Shown: positions 1 through 8,023, numbered from the stretch's first letter. The stretch is 64,000 nucleotides of DNA from Halosimplex halophilum (GCF_004698125.1 NZ_ML214297.1:310001-374000), one strand, 5' to 3'. The notes: generated by a model from the letters alone, not told the origin. Numbers and translations: made by a program.

Positions 1-269
1 GGTTCCTGCTTGAACACGAGGATGCGGGGGATCGGAATCGAAGTCCGGTCGGCGACGTACTCGTGGAGCTTCGGCTCGACCGCGAACCGGTCGTCGTTGG
101 GCGGCTGGAACTTGACGACGACCTCGTACTCGTTGCCGTCGTAGACGAGCGTGACCATGTACACGTCCGCCCGCGTCCCGCCCGTGGCCGCTTCGTAGCT
201 GAACTCCTCGTAGTCCGGGCCGGACTCGTCGAGGACGGCCTCGATGTCGGCGGCCGATGTCGTCTGCAC
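1..269 (-). CDS. Phosphotransferase (APH-like) family protein, N-terminal part, cut by window edge
   Basis: Partial gene: only the first 89 codons lie in the window, running off the left edge. I read the start as GTG at 269, because translation from there gives an uninterrupted acidic protein. It contains a hydrophobic strand ending in VVVKFQPP, where the lysine fits the ATP-binding strand of aminoglycoside/choline-kinase-like enzymes, followed by FAVEP-LHEYVADRTSIPIPRILV, a typical 'effective P-x-PR-V' segment of the phosphotransferase enzyme family. The family fold is kinase-like and substrates vary widely, so no substrate is proposed. The catalytic loop and Mg-binding Asp would lie outside the window. 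It is transcribed away from the zinc microprotein upstream. Confidence 0.7.
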   Translation of the reverse strand, partial: MQTTSAADIEAVLDESGPDYEEFSYEAATGGTRADVYMVTLVYDGNEYEVVVKFQPPNDDRFAVEPKLHEYVADRTSIPIPRILVFKQE

Positions 270-384
270 GCCACCCTATTGATCAGGGGGGTGCAAAAAT
301 GTATCACCCGCGGCGACGCTGCCCGCCCGCGTTCTGTCGGCCGGGCCACTCCTCCGGCCGCCGTACGCGCCCGACCGTCGCCGG

Positions 385-609
385 TCACCCCTCGGCCGAC
401 TCGTCTAGGTACGTCCGGAGACACGCGCGGTGGACCCACCGCTCGGTCATCACGCCGGGCCGCTCCGGATCCGCCGCTCGCAGGACCGCGTACTCCTCGC
501 CCTCGGGCGGGACCACGCCCTCCTCGATCGGGATCGACTCGCCGCAGACCGAACACTCCTCGTCGGCGTCCGGCGGCGTCGCGAGCGCGTCCTCGACGAT
601 ATCGTCCAC
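385..609 (-). CDS. Small zinc-finger protein (74 aa)
   Basis: A 74-residue acidic protein with a CSVCGE knuckle at residues 19-24 and a second half-site WVHRACL near residues 58-64, so a C-x2-C ... H-x3-C arrangement that could hold one zinc ion. Between them is a glutamate-rich segment that ends in a valine/alanine strand. No catalytic motif is visible. Short one-knuckle zinc proteins are common in Halobacteria and usually have no assigned function; several act as regulators or adaptor proteins. It lies downstream of the ribosomal-protein/ndk operon on the same strand, separated by about 170 nt that include a strong hairpin, so it is probably a separate transcript. Confidence 0.65.
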   Translation of the reverse strand: MDDIVEDALATPPDADEECSVCGESIPIEEGVVPPEGEEYAVLRAADPERPGVMTERWVHRACLRTYLDESAEG

Positions 610-710
610 GTCGGAACGATACGGTCGACCCGGGAAAAAGCTACGGCGGGGAGTCGCTCCGCCGAAAAGCGACGCCGGGCGATCGCGACTCGCGGGCGAA
701 AGCGTGCGAA

Positions 711-731
711 GTCGACCGGAGCCCGGTCGAC
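711..731 (-). terminator. Perfect 9-bp hairpin downstream of ndk
   Basis: GTCGACCGG and its exact complement CCGGTCGAC are separated by a 3-nt loop, about 50 nt past the ndk stop codon. On the minus strand a short T tract (CTTTTCGG) lies between the stop codon and the hairpin. It could terminate or protect the 3' end of the rpl7ae-rps28e-rpl24e-ndk transcript. Archaeal terminators are mostly U-tracts rather than hairpins, so the role is inferred. Confidence 0.35.
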
Positions 732-779
732 GTGCGCAGCGACGGCCGAAAAGCGGGGCGCCGGTTCAGGGGTGCCGGC

Positions 780-1259
780 TCAGTGGTCGGCGTCTTCGTA
801 GACCCAGGGCTCGTCGGCGCGGTCGTACTCGACGAGCTCGTCCTCGTCGAAGAACAGCTCGATCTCGCGTTCGTTGGCGCCCTCGTCCTCGTGGTCCGAG
901 CCGTGGATGACGTTCTGGCTCAGGTCGAGGCCGTAGTCGCCCCGGATGGTGCCGGGGGCGGCCTCGGCGGGGTCGGTCGCGCCCATCATCCGGCGGACCT
1001 GCCGGGTCGCGTCGGCGCCCTCCCAGACCATCGCCATCACCGGACCGCTGGTGATAAAGTCGACGAGGTCCTCGAAGAACGGCTTGTCCTCGTGCTCGCC
1101 GTAGTGCTGCTCGGCGAGCTCGCGGTCGATCCGCATGAACTTCGCGCCGACGAGCTTCAGCCCGCGCTCCTCGAGGCGGGTGATGATCTCGCCGGTGAGC
1201 CCGCGCTGGACGGCGTCGGGCTTGGCCATCACGAACGTCCGCTCGTCGTGGTGGCTCAT
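780..1259 (-). CDS. ndk: Nucleoside diphosphate kinase
   Basis: Transfers the gamma phosphate of ATP to nucleoside diphosphates through a phosphohistidine intermediate. The 159-residue protein carries the family signature NVIHGSD with the phosphorylated histidine at H119, the N-terminal strand motif [11 protein letters not shown] (K13), and the G-x-M-x-MVWEG segment of the nucleotide pocket. Length matches the halophilic family (about 155 aa). It is the last gene of a four-gene minus-strand operon, its ATG overlapping the rpl24e stop as ATGA, which points to translational coupling. This gene order with ribosomal proteins L7Ae, S28e and L24e is typical of Halobacteria. Start chosen from the overlap and the conserved N terminus. 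Confidence 0.97.
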   Translation of the reverse strand: MSHHDERTFVMAKPDAVQRGLTGEIITRLEERGLKLVGAKFMRIDRELAEQHYGEHEDKPFFEDLVDFITSGPVMAMVWEGADATRQVRRMMGATDPAEAAPGTIRGDYGLDLSQNVIHGSDHEDEGANEREIELFFDEDELVEYDRADEPWVYEDADH

Positions 1260-1702
1260 CGTGCCTCGGCCTCCTCCTCGTCGGTGTCGCCCTCGTCGGA
1301 CTCCTCGTCCGCGTCCGCGTCGCCCTCGTCGGACTCGGCGTCCTCGTCGGTCCCCTCGGCTTCGACTTCCTCGGGGTCGGCGGCGCCGGCCTCGACGGCC
1401 TCGTCGGCCTCGACGTCTTCGAGGTCCTCGTCGGTGTCACCGGGCGCGTCGACGTCCTGGCCCTGGTCCTCGATGTCGGTCGGGCGCTCGTCGGCGGCCG
1501 GCTCGGACTCCTCGTCCTCGCTCTCGGCTTCTTCCTCCTCGCCGGCCCACTCGAGATCGCGGGACTCGCGGCCGAGGTTGGCGTTCTTCTCGCACTTCGA
1601 GGAGCAGTAGTGGATGGTCGAGCCGTTGGTGCGGACGAACATGGTGCCCGTCCCGGGCTCGATGTCGGTGCCGCAGTAGTCGCATTCGCGCGTTCGTGGC
1701 AT
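1256..1702 (-). CDS. rpl24e: 50S ribosomal protein L24e with long acidic C-terminal tail
   Basis: Large-subunit ribosomal protein with a small zinc-ribbon fold. The first 50 residues hold the whole recognisable domain: C7-x2-C10 and C33-x3-C37 as zinc ligands with the conserved [16 protein letters not shown] segment. Archaeal L24e is normally about 60-70 residues, but this one is 148, and residues 55-148 are almost entirely Asp, Glu, Ala and Gly. I place the start at 1702 because MPRTRE is the family N terminus and the ATG overlaps the rps28e stop codon by one base (TAATG). An upstream in-frame extension to 1831 would overlap rps28e and is not real. The tail is discussed as a finding. Confidence 0.93.
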   Translation of the reverse strand: MPRTRECDYCGTDIEPGTGTMFVRTNGSTIHYCSSKCEKNANLGRESRDLEWAGEEEEAESEDEESEPAADERPTDIEDQGQDVDAPGDTDEDLEDVEADEAVEAGAADPEEVEAEGTDEDAESDEGDADADEESDEGDTDEEEAEAR

Positions 1703-1932
1703 TATTGGCCCCCGATCTGGTCGGCCTCGCGCGCGGTCTCGCGGAGCTGGAGCACGTCGCCCTCCCGGACCGGCCCGAGGACGTTTCGCGTGATGATGCG
1801 GCCCTGGTTCTCGCCGCCGCGGATCCGGCACTTGACCTGCATGGCCTCGCCGTGCATCCCCGTGCGGCCCACGACTTCGATGACTTCGGCGGCCGTGGAA
1901 CCGCCGTCTCCGTCGGATTCTTCAGCAGACAT
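1702..1932 (-). CDS. rps28e: 30S ribosomal protein S28e
   Basis: Small-subunit protein with an OB-fold near the mRNA exit region of the archaeal/eukaryotic 30S/40S subunit. The 76 residues contain the characteristic [22 protein letters not shown] core and the near-invariant [17 protein letters not shown] segment, ending with LRETAREA. Length fits the family, with a short acidic N-terminal extension ([10 protein letters not shown]) usual in halophiles. It follows rpl7ae after 10 nt and overlaps rpl24e by one base, so the four genes form one translationally coupled operon. Confidence 0.96.
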   Translation of the reverse strand: MSAEESDGDGGSTAAEVIEVVGRTGMHGEAMQVKCRIRGGENQGRIITRNVLGPVREGDVLQLRETAREADQIGGQ

Positions 1933-1942
1933 ACCGGGTCAC

Positions 1943-2305
1943 CTACCGGAGTTCCTCGACCTTGCCGGCGATGTCGTCGACGTCGCCCTGGGCGTCGCCC
2001 GCGTCGACGATGGCGGCCGCGGCGCTGCCGACCTCGAGGCCGGCCGCGTGGCCCACGTCGTCCTGCGTGCCGATGAAGACGAACGGGATGTCCTTCTCGT
2101 CGGCCAGCTCGGGCAGGTGCATGACGATCTCCTCGGGCTGGACGTCCTCGGCGACGAAGACGAGCTCGGCGTTGCCGCGCTCGACGGCCTTGGTCGTCTC
2201 GTTGGTTCCCTTCTTCACGGTGCCTGTGTCTCGTGCGACCTCGAGGGCCTCGAGGGCGTCGTCCTCGAGGTCCGCGGGCACGTCGAAATCTACGTATACT
2301 GGCAT
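1943..2305 (-). CDS. rpl7ae: 50S ribosomal protein L7Ae
   Basis: Kink-turn RNA-binding protein found in the archaeal large subunit, box C/D and H/ACA RNPs and RNase P. The 120-residue sequence shows the family core: [17 protein letters not shown], the GTNE(T)-K loop that reads the kink-turn, then [32 protein letters not shown] and the [10 protein letters not shown] strand-turn. First gene of the operon. Unlike most genes here its ATG is preceded, after five bases, by GGAGGTGATC, a ten-base complement of the 16S 3' end, and by a leader of about 125 nt. A promoter with TATA-like TTTTAGTA lies upstream. Self-regulation through the leader is possible. Confidence 0.97.
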   Translation of the reverse strand: MPVYVDFDVPADLEDDALEALEVARDTGTVKKGTNETTKAVERGNAELVFVAEDVQPEEIVMHLPELADEKDIPFVFIGTQDDVGHAAGLEVGSAAAAIVDAGDAQGDVDDIAGKVEELR

Positions 2306-2310
2306 TTGTG

Positions 2311-2320
2311 GATCACCTCC
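2311..2320 (-). promoter_or_regulatory. Strong Shine-Dalgarno site of rpl7ae
   Basis: On the minus strand this reads GGAGGTGATC, complementary over ten bases to the conserved archaeal 16S rRNA 3' end (GAUCACCUCC), with a 5-nt spacer to the ATG at 2305. Most other starts in the window have no such site, so it supports both the start and a leadered, ribosome-binding-regulated mRNA. Confidence 0.8.
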
Positions 2321-2365
2321 CGCGCGTGGGCTCGCGCTCCCCCGCCGGTCCGGGCCGGGCCCGGG

Positions 2366-2386
2366 CGCCGCGAGAAAATCGCGGCG
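2366..2386 (-). promoter_or_regulatory. Hairpin in the rpl7ae leader
   Basis: Perfect 8-bp stem CGCCGCGA / TCGCGGCG around a 5-nt loop, in the middle of the predicted rpl7ae 5' leader. On the transcript a UGAUGA element (2411-2416 read in reverse) lies about 25 nt upstream of it. A structured leader in front of an RNA-binding ribosomal protein suggests feedback control, but no complete kink-turn could be assigned by eye. Confidence 0.45.
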
Positions 2387-2452
2387 GAATATCCTGAGAG
2401 GCTAGGAGCATCATCAACCCCGCACGGGCTGTACACCCATCTGGCAGAGGAG

Positions 2453-2469
2453 TACTAAAAGCCCTTTCG
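2453..2469 (-). promoter_or_regulatory. Promoter of the rpl7ae operon
   Basis: Minus strand reads CGAAAGGGC followed by TTTTAGTA, a BRE-like purine block and TATA-like box. Initiation about 25 nt downstream would be near 2431, giving a leader of about 125 nt before the rpl7ae ATG. Divergent tmcA starts about 200 nt away on the other strand. Confidence 0.55.
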
Positions 2470-2676
2470 AAGACGAACCCGCGTGCGAGCAGCCTGCACA
2501 CGACACGCCCGCTCGCGCCCGTCGTCTGGCAGATCCTCGACACACTCCTCGGCCGGGGTCGCGCTCGGTGCGACCGGCCGTTCGGGACCGTCGGTCCCCG
2601 CCGGGTACCGCCTCGCGGCCGACCGGCGGCCGGTCCGATCGGCGGTTCTTTGCCCCTCGACGGCCGACCGGGAGGT

Positions 2677-5019
2677 ATGACCGTCGGTCGCGTCGCGAGC
2701 GCGCTCCGCGAGGAGGCCCGCGCCACCAACGAGCGACGGCTGCTCGTCCTTTCGGGAGAGGGGGACACCACGCGCGAAGCCGCCGAGCGGGCGCTCGACG
2801 CGGCCGACATCGACTCGCGAGACGTGACCTACCTCGGCGACGCCGAGGGAACGCCCTGGGAGCGGGTCCCGCCGGCCCGTGCGGGCGACCTGCTCGGGAC
2901 AACCCGCGGCGCGCTCGTGGTGGACTGCCACGAGGCGTGTCGTCCCAACGCCCTCGGGCGATCGGTGGGGGCCGTCGACGGCGGCGGCCTCCTTGTCCTC
3001 TGTACCCCGCCGCTCGACGCCTGGCCCGACCGCCGCGACGCATTCGACGAGACGCTGGCCGTCCCGCCGTTCGAGGTGTCGGACGTGGCCGGCAACTTCC
3101 GGCGCCGGCTGGTCGAGTTGCTCCGCGCCCACCCCGGGGTCGCCGTCGTCGACGTGGGCGACGGAGCAGGGGACCCGACCGTCGAGCGCGACGGGCTGAC
3201 CGACCCCGCGCCGCGCCGCCCGCCCGACCCGCCGGCGGTCCCCGACGACCCCGCGTTCCCGGCGGCCGTCTACGAGCGGTGCCGGACCGACGATCAGGTG
3301 ACGGCCGTCGAATCCCTAGAGGCGCTCGCCGAGCCCGGCAACGCCGTCGTCATCGAGGCCGACCGCGGGCGCGGGAAGTCCAGCGCCGCCGGCCTCGCCG
3401 CGGGCGCGCTCGCGCTCGACGGGCGGGACGTGCTCGTGACCGCGCCGCAGTACCGGAGTGCGGCGGCGGTCTTCGCCCGCGCCCGCGAGGTGCTGGTCGA
3501 TGCGGGGGCCCTCGCCGGCGACCCCGACGAGTCCGGTCCGAAACTGCTGACGGTCGAAGGTGACGGCAGCGCCGATACCGACGGTTCGGCCGGCCGCGTC
3601 CGCTTCGAGAAACCGACCGACGCGGCCGAGTTGCCGGACGACCCCGACGCCGTCGTGGTCGACGAGGCCGCGGCGCTGCCCGTGCGGCTGCTCGAACGGT
3701 TCCTCGACGCGCCGGCGGCGGCGTTCACCACGACGGTCCACGGCTACGAGGGCGCCGGCCGGGGGTTCTCCGTCCGGTTCCGCGACCGCCTGGCCGACAG
3801 CGACTTCGAGGTGACGGACGCCTCGATGACCGACCCGATCCGCTACGCCGCCGGCGACCCCGTGGAGGTGTGGGCCTTCCGCGCGCTCCTGCTCGACGCC
3901 AGCCCCGCCGTCGACCCGCTCGTGGAAGGCGCCGGCGTCGGGGCGAACGAGGGCGAGAGCGCCGACTCGCTCGCCTACCGCGCGTTCGACGCCGCCGACC
4001 TGCTGGCCGACGAGCACCTGCTCCGGGAGGTCTTCGGGCTGCTCGTCGCCGCCCACTACCGCACGGAGCCGTCGGACCTGGCCCGCCTGCTCGACGCGCC
4101 GAACGTGGCCGTCCGCGCGCTCACCCACGGGGGCCACGTCGTCTCGGTCGCGCTGCTGGCCCGCGAGGGGGACCTCCCCGCGGACCTGCGGGCGCGCATG
4201 TACGAGGGCGGCCGGGTGCGGGGGAACATGATCCCCGACGTGCTGACGAGCCAGTTGCGCGACGAGCGGGCGGGGATCCCGGAGGGGCTGCGCGTGCTCC
4301 GGATCGCGACCCACCACGCCGTCCGCTCGCGCGGCCTCGGCTCGCGGCTGCTCGCCGAGATACGGGGGGAGTTCGCCGACGACGTGGACTGGCTGGGCAC
4401 CGGCTACGGGGCGACGCCGGAACTCCTGGCCTTCTGGCAGCGGAACGGCTACGCGACCGTCCACCTCTCGACGACGCGCAACGACGCCAGCGGCGAGTAC
4501 TCCGCCGTGATGCTCGACCCCGCGAGCGACGCCGGCCGGGAGCTGGCCGACCGCCACTCGCGGTGGTTCGTCGACCGCGTCGGCGCGATGCTGTCGGACC
4601 CGCTGGACGACATGGACCCGGACGTGGTGCGGGCGGCGCTGCGCAGTGTGGATGCGACGCCGGACCTCGACCTCTCCGAGTGGGAGTGGCGCCTGCTCGC
4701 CGGAACGGTCGGCGGCGCCGGTATCTTCGACACCTCGCCGCGGCCGCTCCGGCGGCTGACCGTCCGCTACCTGACCGAGGCCGGTCCCACCGGCGACGGC
4801 GGCGAGGACGACGACCCGAACGGGGCGCTGCTCGACCCCCGCCAGGAGCGCCTGCTGGTCCGGAAGGCGCTGCAGGGACACCCGTGGGGTGCAGTCGCCG
4901 ACGAGTTGGGTTTCCACTCCCACGGGCAGTGCATGCGGGCGCTCGGGGCGGCGACCCGACCGCTGCTTTCACGGTTCGGCGGGTCGAAGGTCGCGGCGGA
5001 ACTGGAGCGATTCGAATGA
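2677..5019 (+). CDS. tmcA: tRNA(Met) cytidine acetyltransferase TmcA
   Basis: Acetylates cytidine in RNA (N4-acetylcytidine at the wobble position of elongator tRNA-Met in bacteria; wider RNA targets in archaea). The 780-residue chain shows the full architecture: an N-terminal DUF1726-type domain (1-190), a RecD-like helicase/ATPase domain with P-loop DRGRGKS at 229-235 and Walker B DEAA at about 329-332, a GNAT acetyltransferase domain with SRGLGSRLL near 551-558 and GYGATPELLAFWQRNGY, and a C-terminal tRNA-binding region. ATG 2677 is preferred over the in-frame ATG at 2650 because the GGAGGT run sits directly before it. The stop overlaps the next gene's ATG (ATGA), so the two are co-transcribed. 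Confidence 0.95.
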   Translation: MTVGRVASALREEARATNERRLLVLSGEGDTTREAAERALDAADIDSRDVTYLGDAEGTPWERVPPARAGDLLGTTRGALVVDCHEACRPNALGRSVGAVDGGGLLVLCTPPLDAWPDRRDAFDETLAVPPFEVSDVAGNFRRRLVELLRAHPGVAVVDVGDGAGDPTVERDGLTDPAPRRPPDPPAVPDDPAFPAAVYERCRTDDQVTAVESLEALAEPGNAVVIEADRGRGKSSAAGLAAGALALDGRDVLVTAPQYRSAAAVFARAREVLVDAGALAGDPDESGPKLLTVEGDGSADTDGSAGRVRFEKPTDAAELPDDPDAVVVDEAAALPVRLLERFLDAPAAAFTTTVHGYEGAGRGFSVRFRDRLADSDFEVTDASMTDPIRYAAGDPVEVWAFRALLLDASPAVDPLVEGAGVGANEGESADSLAYRAFDAADLLADEHLLREVFGLLVAAHYRTEPSDLARLLDAPNVAVRALTHGGHVVSVALLAREGDLPADLRARMYEGGRVRGNMIPDVLTSQLRDERAGIPEGLRVLRIATHHAVRSRGLGSRLLAEIRGEFADDVDWLGTGYGATPELLAFWQRNGYATVHLSTTRNDASGEYSAVMLDPASDAGRELADRHSRWFVDRVGAMLSDPLDDMDPDVVRAALRSVDATPDLDLSEWEWRLLAGTVGGAGIFDTSPRPLRRLTVRYLTEAGPTGDGGEDDDPNGALLDPRQERLLVRKALQGHPWGAVADELGFHSHGQCMRALGAATRPLLSRFGGSKVAAELERFE

Positions 5020-5525
5020 TGCAACTCCCCGCGCTGGAAGCCCTCCCCGTCGACCTGTTCGTGATCGTCGCGTTCGTCCTGCTGGTCGGCGGCGTCGTCG
5101 GCAGCGTCACCCCGCTGGTCCCCGGCGGGATCCTCTCGCTGGCCGGCGTCGTCGTCTACTGGTGGGGCAGCGGCTTCGCCGAGCCGAACGTCTTCGTCCT
5201 CTCGGGGCTGCTGTTCGTCGCCCTGGTCGCCATCGCGACGGACTGGCTCGCCGGCGCCGTCTCCGCGAAGGCCGGCGGCGCCTCGACCCGGACGACCGTC
5301 GTCGCCACCGCCGTCGGCCTCGTCGGCCTCGTGTGGGGCCCGATCGGCTTCCTCCTCGGGACCGCCGGGACCGTTTTCCTCATGGAACTGGCCGACGGCG
5401 GCGAACTCGAGGGGAGCGCCCGCGCCGCCGGGGTGACCCTGCTCGGGATGCTCACCTCCAGCGTCCTCCAGGTGCTGCTGACCGCCGGCGTCCTCGTCGC
5501 GATGGTCGGCGTCTTCCTGCTCTGA
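5016..5525 (+). CDS. DUF456 family membrane protein
   Basis: 169-residue hydrophobic protein with about five membrane segments (12-32, 35-52, 60-80, 95-125, 140-169). The VGSVTPLVPGGILSLAGVVVYWW segment and the later GLVWGPIGFLLGTAGTVFLMEL segment match the glycine-rich repeated hairpins of the DUF456 family, whose function is unknown. Two consecutive ATG codons (5016 and 5019) could start it; both overlap the tmcA stop. A functional link with tmcA is not established, although the overlap indicates coupled translation. Two GC-rich hairpins follow directly. Confidence 0.8.
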   Translation: MMQLPALEALPVDLFVIVAFVLLVGGVVGSVTPLVPGGILSLAGVVVYWWGSGFAEPNVFVLSGLLFVALVAIATDWLAGAVSAKAGGASTRTTVVATAVGLVGLVWGPIGFLLGTAGTVFLMELADGGELEGSARAAGVTLLGMLTSSVLQVLLTAGVLVAMVGVFLL

Positions 5526-5573
5526 CCCGGCGGCCGTCTGCCGTGAGCCGCCGGGCGCCCCCGCGTCCGGGGG
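5526..5573. terminator. Double hairpin between convergent genes
   Basis: CCCGGCGG (5526-5533) pairs with CCGCCGGG (5548-5555), and directly behind it CCCCCG (5558-5563) pairs with CGGGGG (5568-5573) around a 4-nt loop. The pair fills the gap between the DUF456 gene and the convergent gene ending at 5604, a position expected for a bidirectional transcript end. Confidence 0.5.
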
Positions 5574-5603
5574 TTGTGCGTTGAATTCCGTCGAGAAGAG
5601 CGT

Positions 5604-5933
5604 TCAGAACTGGTAGCGCCGGTCGTCGGGGTCGCCGGACTGGGGGAACTGGTCGGCGCCGGTCATCTCGTCGAAGGTCATCCCGGAGAGGTACTCGTCG
5701 TAGGTCACGTCGTACTCGGTGCGGAGGTGGAAGTCGAGGTTGCCGGTCTCGACGGCGCTCCGAAACAGCATGTGGATGCCCCTGCGGACGAGTTCGTCGG
5801 GGTCGTCGGTGTCCAGCGCGGCCAGCAGCATGGCGAGCTCGTTGCGCGTCTCGCGGTCCGTCTCGACGGACAGCCGCTCGTCGAGGTCGCTGTACTCGCC
5901 CTGTACGTCGTCCTGCAGATCGTCGAGGCTCAT
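5604..5933 (-). CDS. Hypothetical acidic protein (109 aa)
   Basis: Not recognised. The 109-residue acidic protein starts at MSLDDLQDDVQGEYSDLDERL, predicted helical with heptad-like spacing, then a second helical stretch ETRNELAMLLAALDTDDPDELVRRGIHMLFRSAVETG, and ends in a Tyr/Asp-rich C terminus DPDDRRYQF. No cysteines, membrane segment or catalytic motif. I prefer the ATG at 5933 over one nine codons upstream because that extension is basic and unlike the rest. Codon use (G/C third positions) supports a real gene. It is convergent with the tmcA-DUF456 pair. Confidence 0.6.
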   Translation of the reverse strand: MSLDDLQDDVQGEYSDLDERLSVETDRETRNELAMLLAALDTDDPDELVRRGIHMLFRSAVETGNLDFHLRTEYDVTYDEYLSGMTFDEMTGADQFPQSGDPDDRRYQF

Positions 5934-6026
5934 ACACTCAGCCAGGCGGGGCCGTCGCAAACACCTTACGCTCCCGGGATAGGGGCGGTCAACCGGGACA
6001 CACCAGCCGGGACGGACCGCGAGCGG

Positions 6027-6308
6027 TCAGGGGTACACTTCGACGGCGTCGGGGCGGACGACGAACGTGCGGTCCCAGAGGTCGGCGACGAGGACGAAGT
6101 CCCCGGACCTCTCGTTCGCCCGGCTGTGGGCGGTCAGGCTGTCGAGCGCGCCCGCGTCGATCTGGTCGTACAGCTGCGGGTCGGCCTCGTCGAGGTCGAC
6201 GTGGGCGCGTCTGGCGGCCCTGAGGAGCGCGTCGGTCGCCTCCTCGTCGTCGTCGACGGCGGTGCGTGCGATGGGGGTGTCCCCGGGAATCCGGCTCGTC
6301 GCGTCCAT
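6027..6308 (-). CDS. Stand-alone HalOD1-like domain protein (93 aa)
   Basis: The sequence ATDALLRAARRAHVDLDE...LYDQIDAGALDSL followed by a strand-rich tail FVLVADLWDRTFVVRPDAVEVYP resembles the HalOD1 output domain (family pattern: helix, then PPLY-x-vID-x-dALD-xL, then beta strands). HalOD1 is predicted as an output module of haloarchaeal signalling proteins and also occurs alone. No receiver or sensor gene is adjacent. TATA-like CCTAAACC complement at 6329-6338 lies about 27 nt before the ATG, so the mRNA is probably leaderless. A second, clearer copy of the domain is at 27663-27968. Confidence 0.6.
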   Translation of the reverse strand: MDATSRIPGDTPIARTAVDDDEEATDALLRAARRAHVDLDEADPQLYDQIDAGALDSLTAHSRANERSGDFVLVADLWDRTFVVRPDAVEVYP

Positions 6309-6486
6309 ACCGGACACGGCGGGCGCCACCCCCCTAAACCGGGGTCGTCGCTAGCCCGAGTTCACCCGATTTCAGGTAGTTTTAACCGCGGGACAGCGGT
6401 CGGGACCGGGAAAGATGGCCGCCCTCGGGGGAACGCCGTGGACGACCGGGACCGCGGTCCGTGCTCCCGGGGCGGTATCGGCCGGT

Positions 6487-7899
6487 TCAGCGCTCGGCGA
6501 CTCGCGCGGGTACCCCGTCGGCCGGCTGGGTCGTCATCTGCGGGTCGAGTTCGAGGTCGGCGAGCGGTTCGAGCCGGTAGCGCCGCCCGATCGTCGCGAG
6601 CGCGAGTCGGGCCTCCAGGGCCGCGAACCGCCGGCCGATGCAGTCCCGGGGCCCCGCGCCGAACGGGACGAACGCGTACCCCTTCGACTGCGGGTCCGCG
6701 TCGCGCCAGCGCGACGGCCGGAACGCCCCGGGGTCGTCGTAGAAGCGCTCGTCGCGGTGGATCGAGACGACCGAGAGGTGGGTCGTCGTCCCCTCGGGGA
6801 CCCGGTAGCCGTCGACGGACACGTCCCGGGCGGTCACCCGAGGGATCGTGTGGACCGGCGGGTAGAGCCGCAGCGTCTCCAGGAAGACGCGCTCGGTCAC
6901 GTCGAGGTCCCGGAGGTCGTCGAACGAGGGGCGGTCGGCGTCGGGCCCCGTGCCGAGCACGTCGTCGAGTTCGGCGTGGAACCGCTCGCGGGCTTCGGGG
7001 TGGGTGCCCAGCAGGTGGAGGGCGTAGGTCATCGCCAGCGCGGTCGTGTCGTGGCCGGCGAAGATGAAGCCGGCCACCTGGTCGGCGATCTCCGCGTCGG
7101 AGAGCTCGGCGTCGCCGCGCTCGCGGAGCGCCACGAGCGTCGAGAGCAGGTCCTCGCCGACGGACTCGTCGTCGGCCGCGACAGCCGCCTCCCGCTCGGC
7201 GAGCAGCCGACGCGCCTCGGCGTCGAGGGTCTCACGGGCGCGGGCGAACCGGCGGCGGGCCGGCGTCGGCACCCACTCCGGGAGCGCCCACGAGGTGGGC
7301 TTGAACCAGAGGTTCAGGTCCGAGGCGGCCCGCCGGATCTCCTCGTCGCCGTCGAGGTCCAGCCGGCGGTCGAACAGCGTCGCGAAGAGGTTCTCCAGCG
7401 CGAGCGCCCGCAGCTCGTCGTGCAGCGAGACGCGGTCGCCGTCGGCCCAGCGGTCGACCCGGCGTTCGGTCAGCGCGGCCATCTCCTCGGCGTAGCCGCG
7501 GACCTTCCCGGGGTAGAAGAACTCCCGGACGGCGTCGTGCTGGCGCTCCCACTGGTCGCCCTCGACCGACAGGAGGTTCTGCCCGAACGCGACCGTGAAC
7601 ACCTCGCCCTTGGCGAAGGCGTCGCGGTCGGTCACCAGGGCGCGCTCGACGTGGTCCGGGTGGGCCAGCACGCAGAGGTCGCCCTCGCCGAGGACGCGGG
7701 CCAGCAGGCAGTCGCCGGCGCGGTCGGTCGCCCAGTCGACGAACGCGAACGGGTCGCGGGCGTAGCGGTGCGTGTGCCCGACGACGGGCAACCCCGGCGG
7801 TGACGGCGGCCCGTCGCCTGCCGGCCCAGGGCCGCGCGACTCGGTCGGGTCGGCCGACTCGGCCCTCCCCTCTCCCCGGTCCTCGCCGGCGTCGCTCAT
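6487..7899 (-). CDS. Cytochrome P450
   Basis: 470-residue heme-thiolate monooxygenase with all family marks: I-helix oxygen-activation motif AGHDTT (about 281-286), K-helix ETLRLYPP (E-x2-R), the PERF-like segment, and the heme loop FGAGPRDCIG with the axial cysteine at C420. No N-terminal membrane anchor, so it is soluble, as in bacterial P450s. It should hydroxylate or epoxidise a small hydrophobic substrate; the substrate cannot be read from sequence and no ferredoxin or reductase gene is adjacent. The start at 7899 excludes a long open extension that would cover the divergent epimerase. It shares an intergenic region of about 120 nt with that epimerase. Confidence 0.93.
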   Translation of the reverse strand: MSDAGEDRGEGRAESADPTESRGPGPAGDGPPSPPGLPVVGHTHRYARDPFAFVDWATDRAGDCLLARVLGEGDLCVLAHPDHVERALVTDRDAFAKGEVFTVAFGQNLLSVEGDQWERQHDAVREFFYPGKVRGYAEEMAALTERRVDRWADGDRVSLHDELRALALENLFATLFDRRLDLDGDEEIRRAASDLNLWFKPTSWALPEWVPTPARRRFARARETLDAEARRLLAEREAAVAADDESVGEDLLSTLVALRERGDAELSDAEIADQVAGFIFAGHDTTALAMTYALHLLGTHPEARERFHAELDDVLGTGPDADRPSFDDLRDLDVTERVFLETLRLYPPVHTIPRVTARDVSVDGYRVPEGTTTHLSVVSIHRDERFYDDPGAFRPSRWRDADPQSKGYAFVPFGAGPRDCIGRRFAALEARLALATIGRRYRLEPLADLELDPQMTTQPADGVPARVAER

Positions 7900-7989
7900 A
7901 CCTGCCGGTGGCGAGCCCCCCGGAGGAAAACCTGTCGCAGGGCCGTCGGCCGGCCCCCCGCTCGCGGTGGGGGCTTCCGCGAGGCGACG

Positions 7990-7997
7990 TTTTATCC
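7990..7997 (+). promoter_or_regulatory. TATA-like box of the epimerase gene
   Basis: TTTTATCC lies about 27 nt before the ATG at 8020, which fits a leaderless haloarchaeal mRNA. Confidence 0.5.
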
Positions 7998-8006
7998 CCG
8001 CAGTCG

Positions 8007-8023
8007 CCATGGGTGGCCCATGG
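8007..8023. promoter_or_regulatory. Inverted repeat spanning the epimerase start codon
   Basis: CCATGGG TGG CCCATGG: a perfect 7-bp inverted repeat with a 3-nt spacer that contains the ATG at 8020. It may be an operator for a dimeric regulator or a hairpin hiding the start. Chance occurrence in GC-rich DNA is possible. Confidence 0.35.

Noticed and set aside
2366-2416. Box C/D guide RNA in the rpl7ae leader
   Set aside because: UGAUGA is present but no CUGA box D at a fitting distance, so only a possible kink-turn is kept as a finding.
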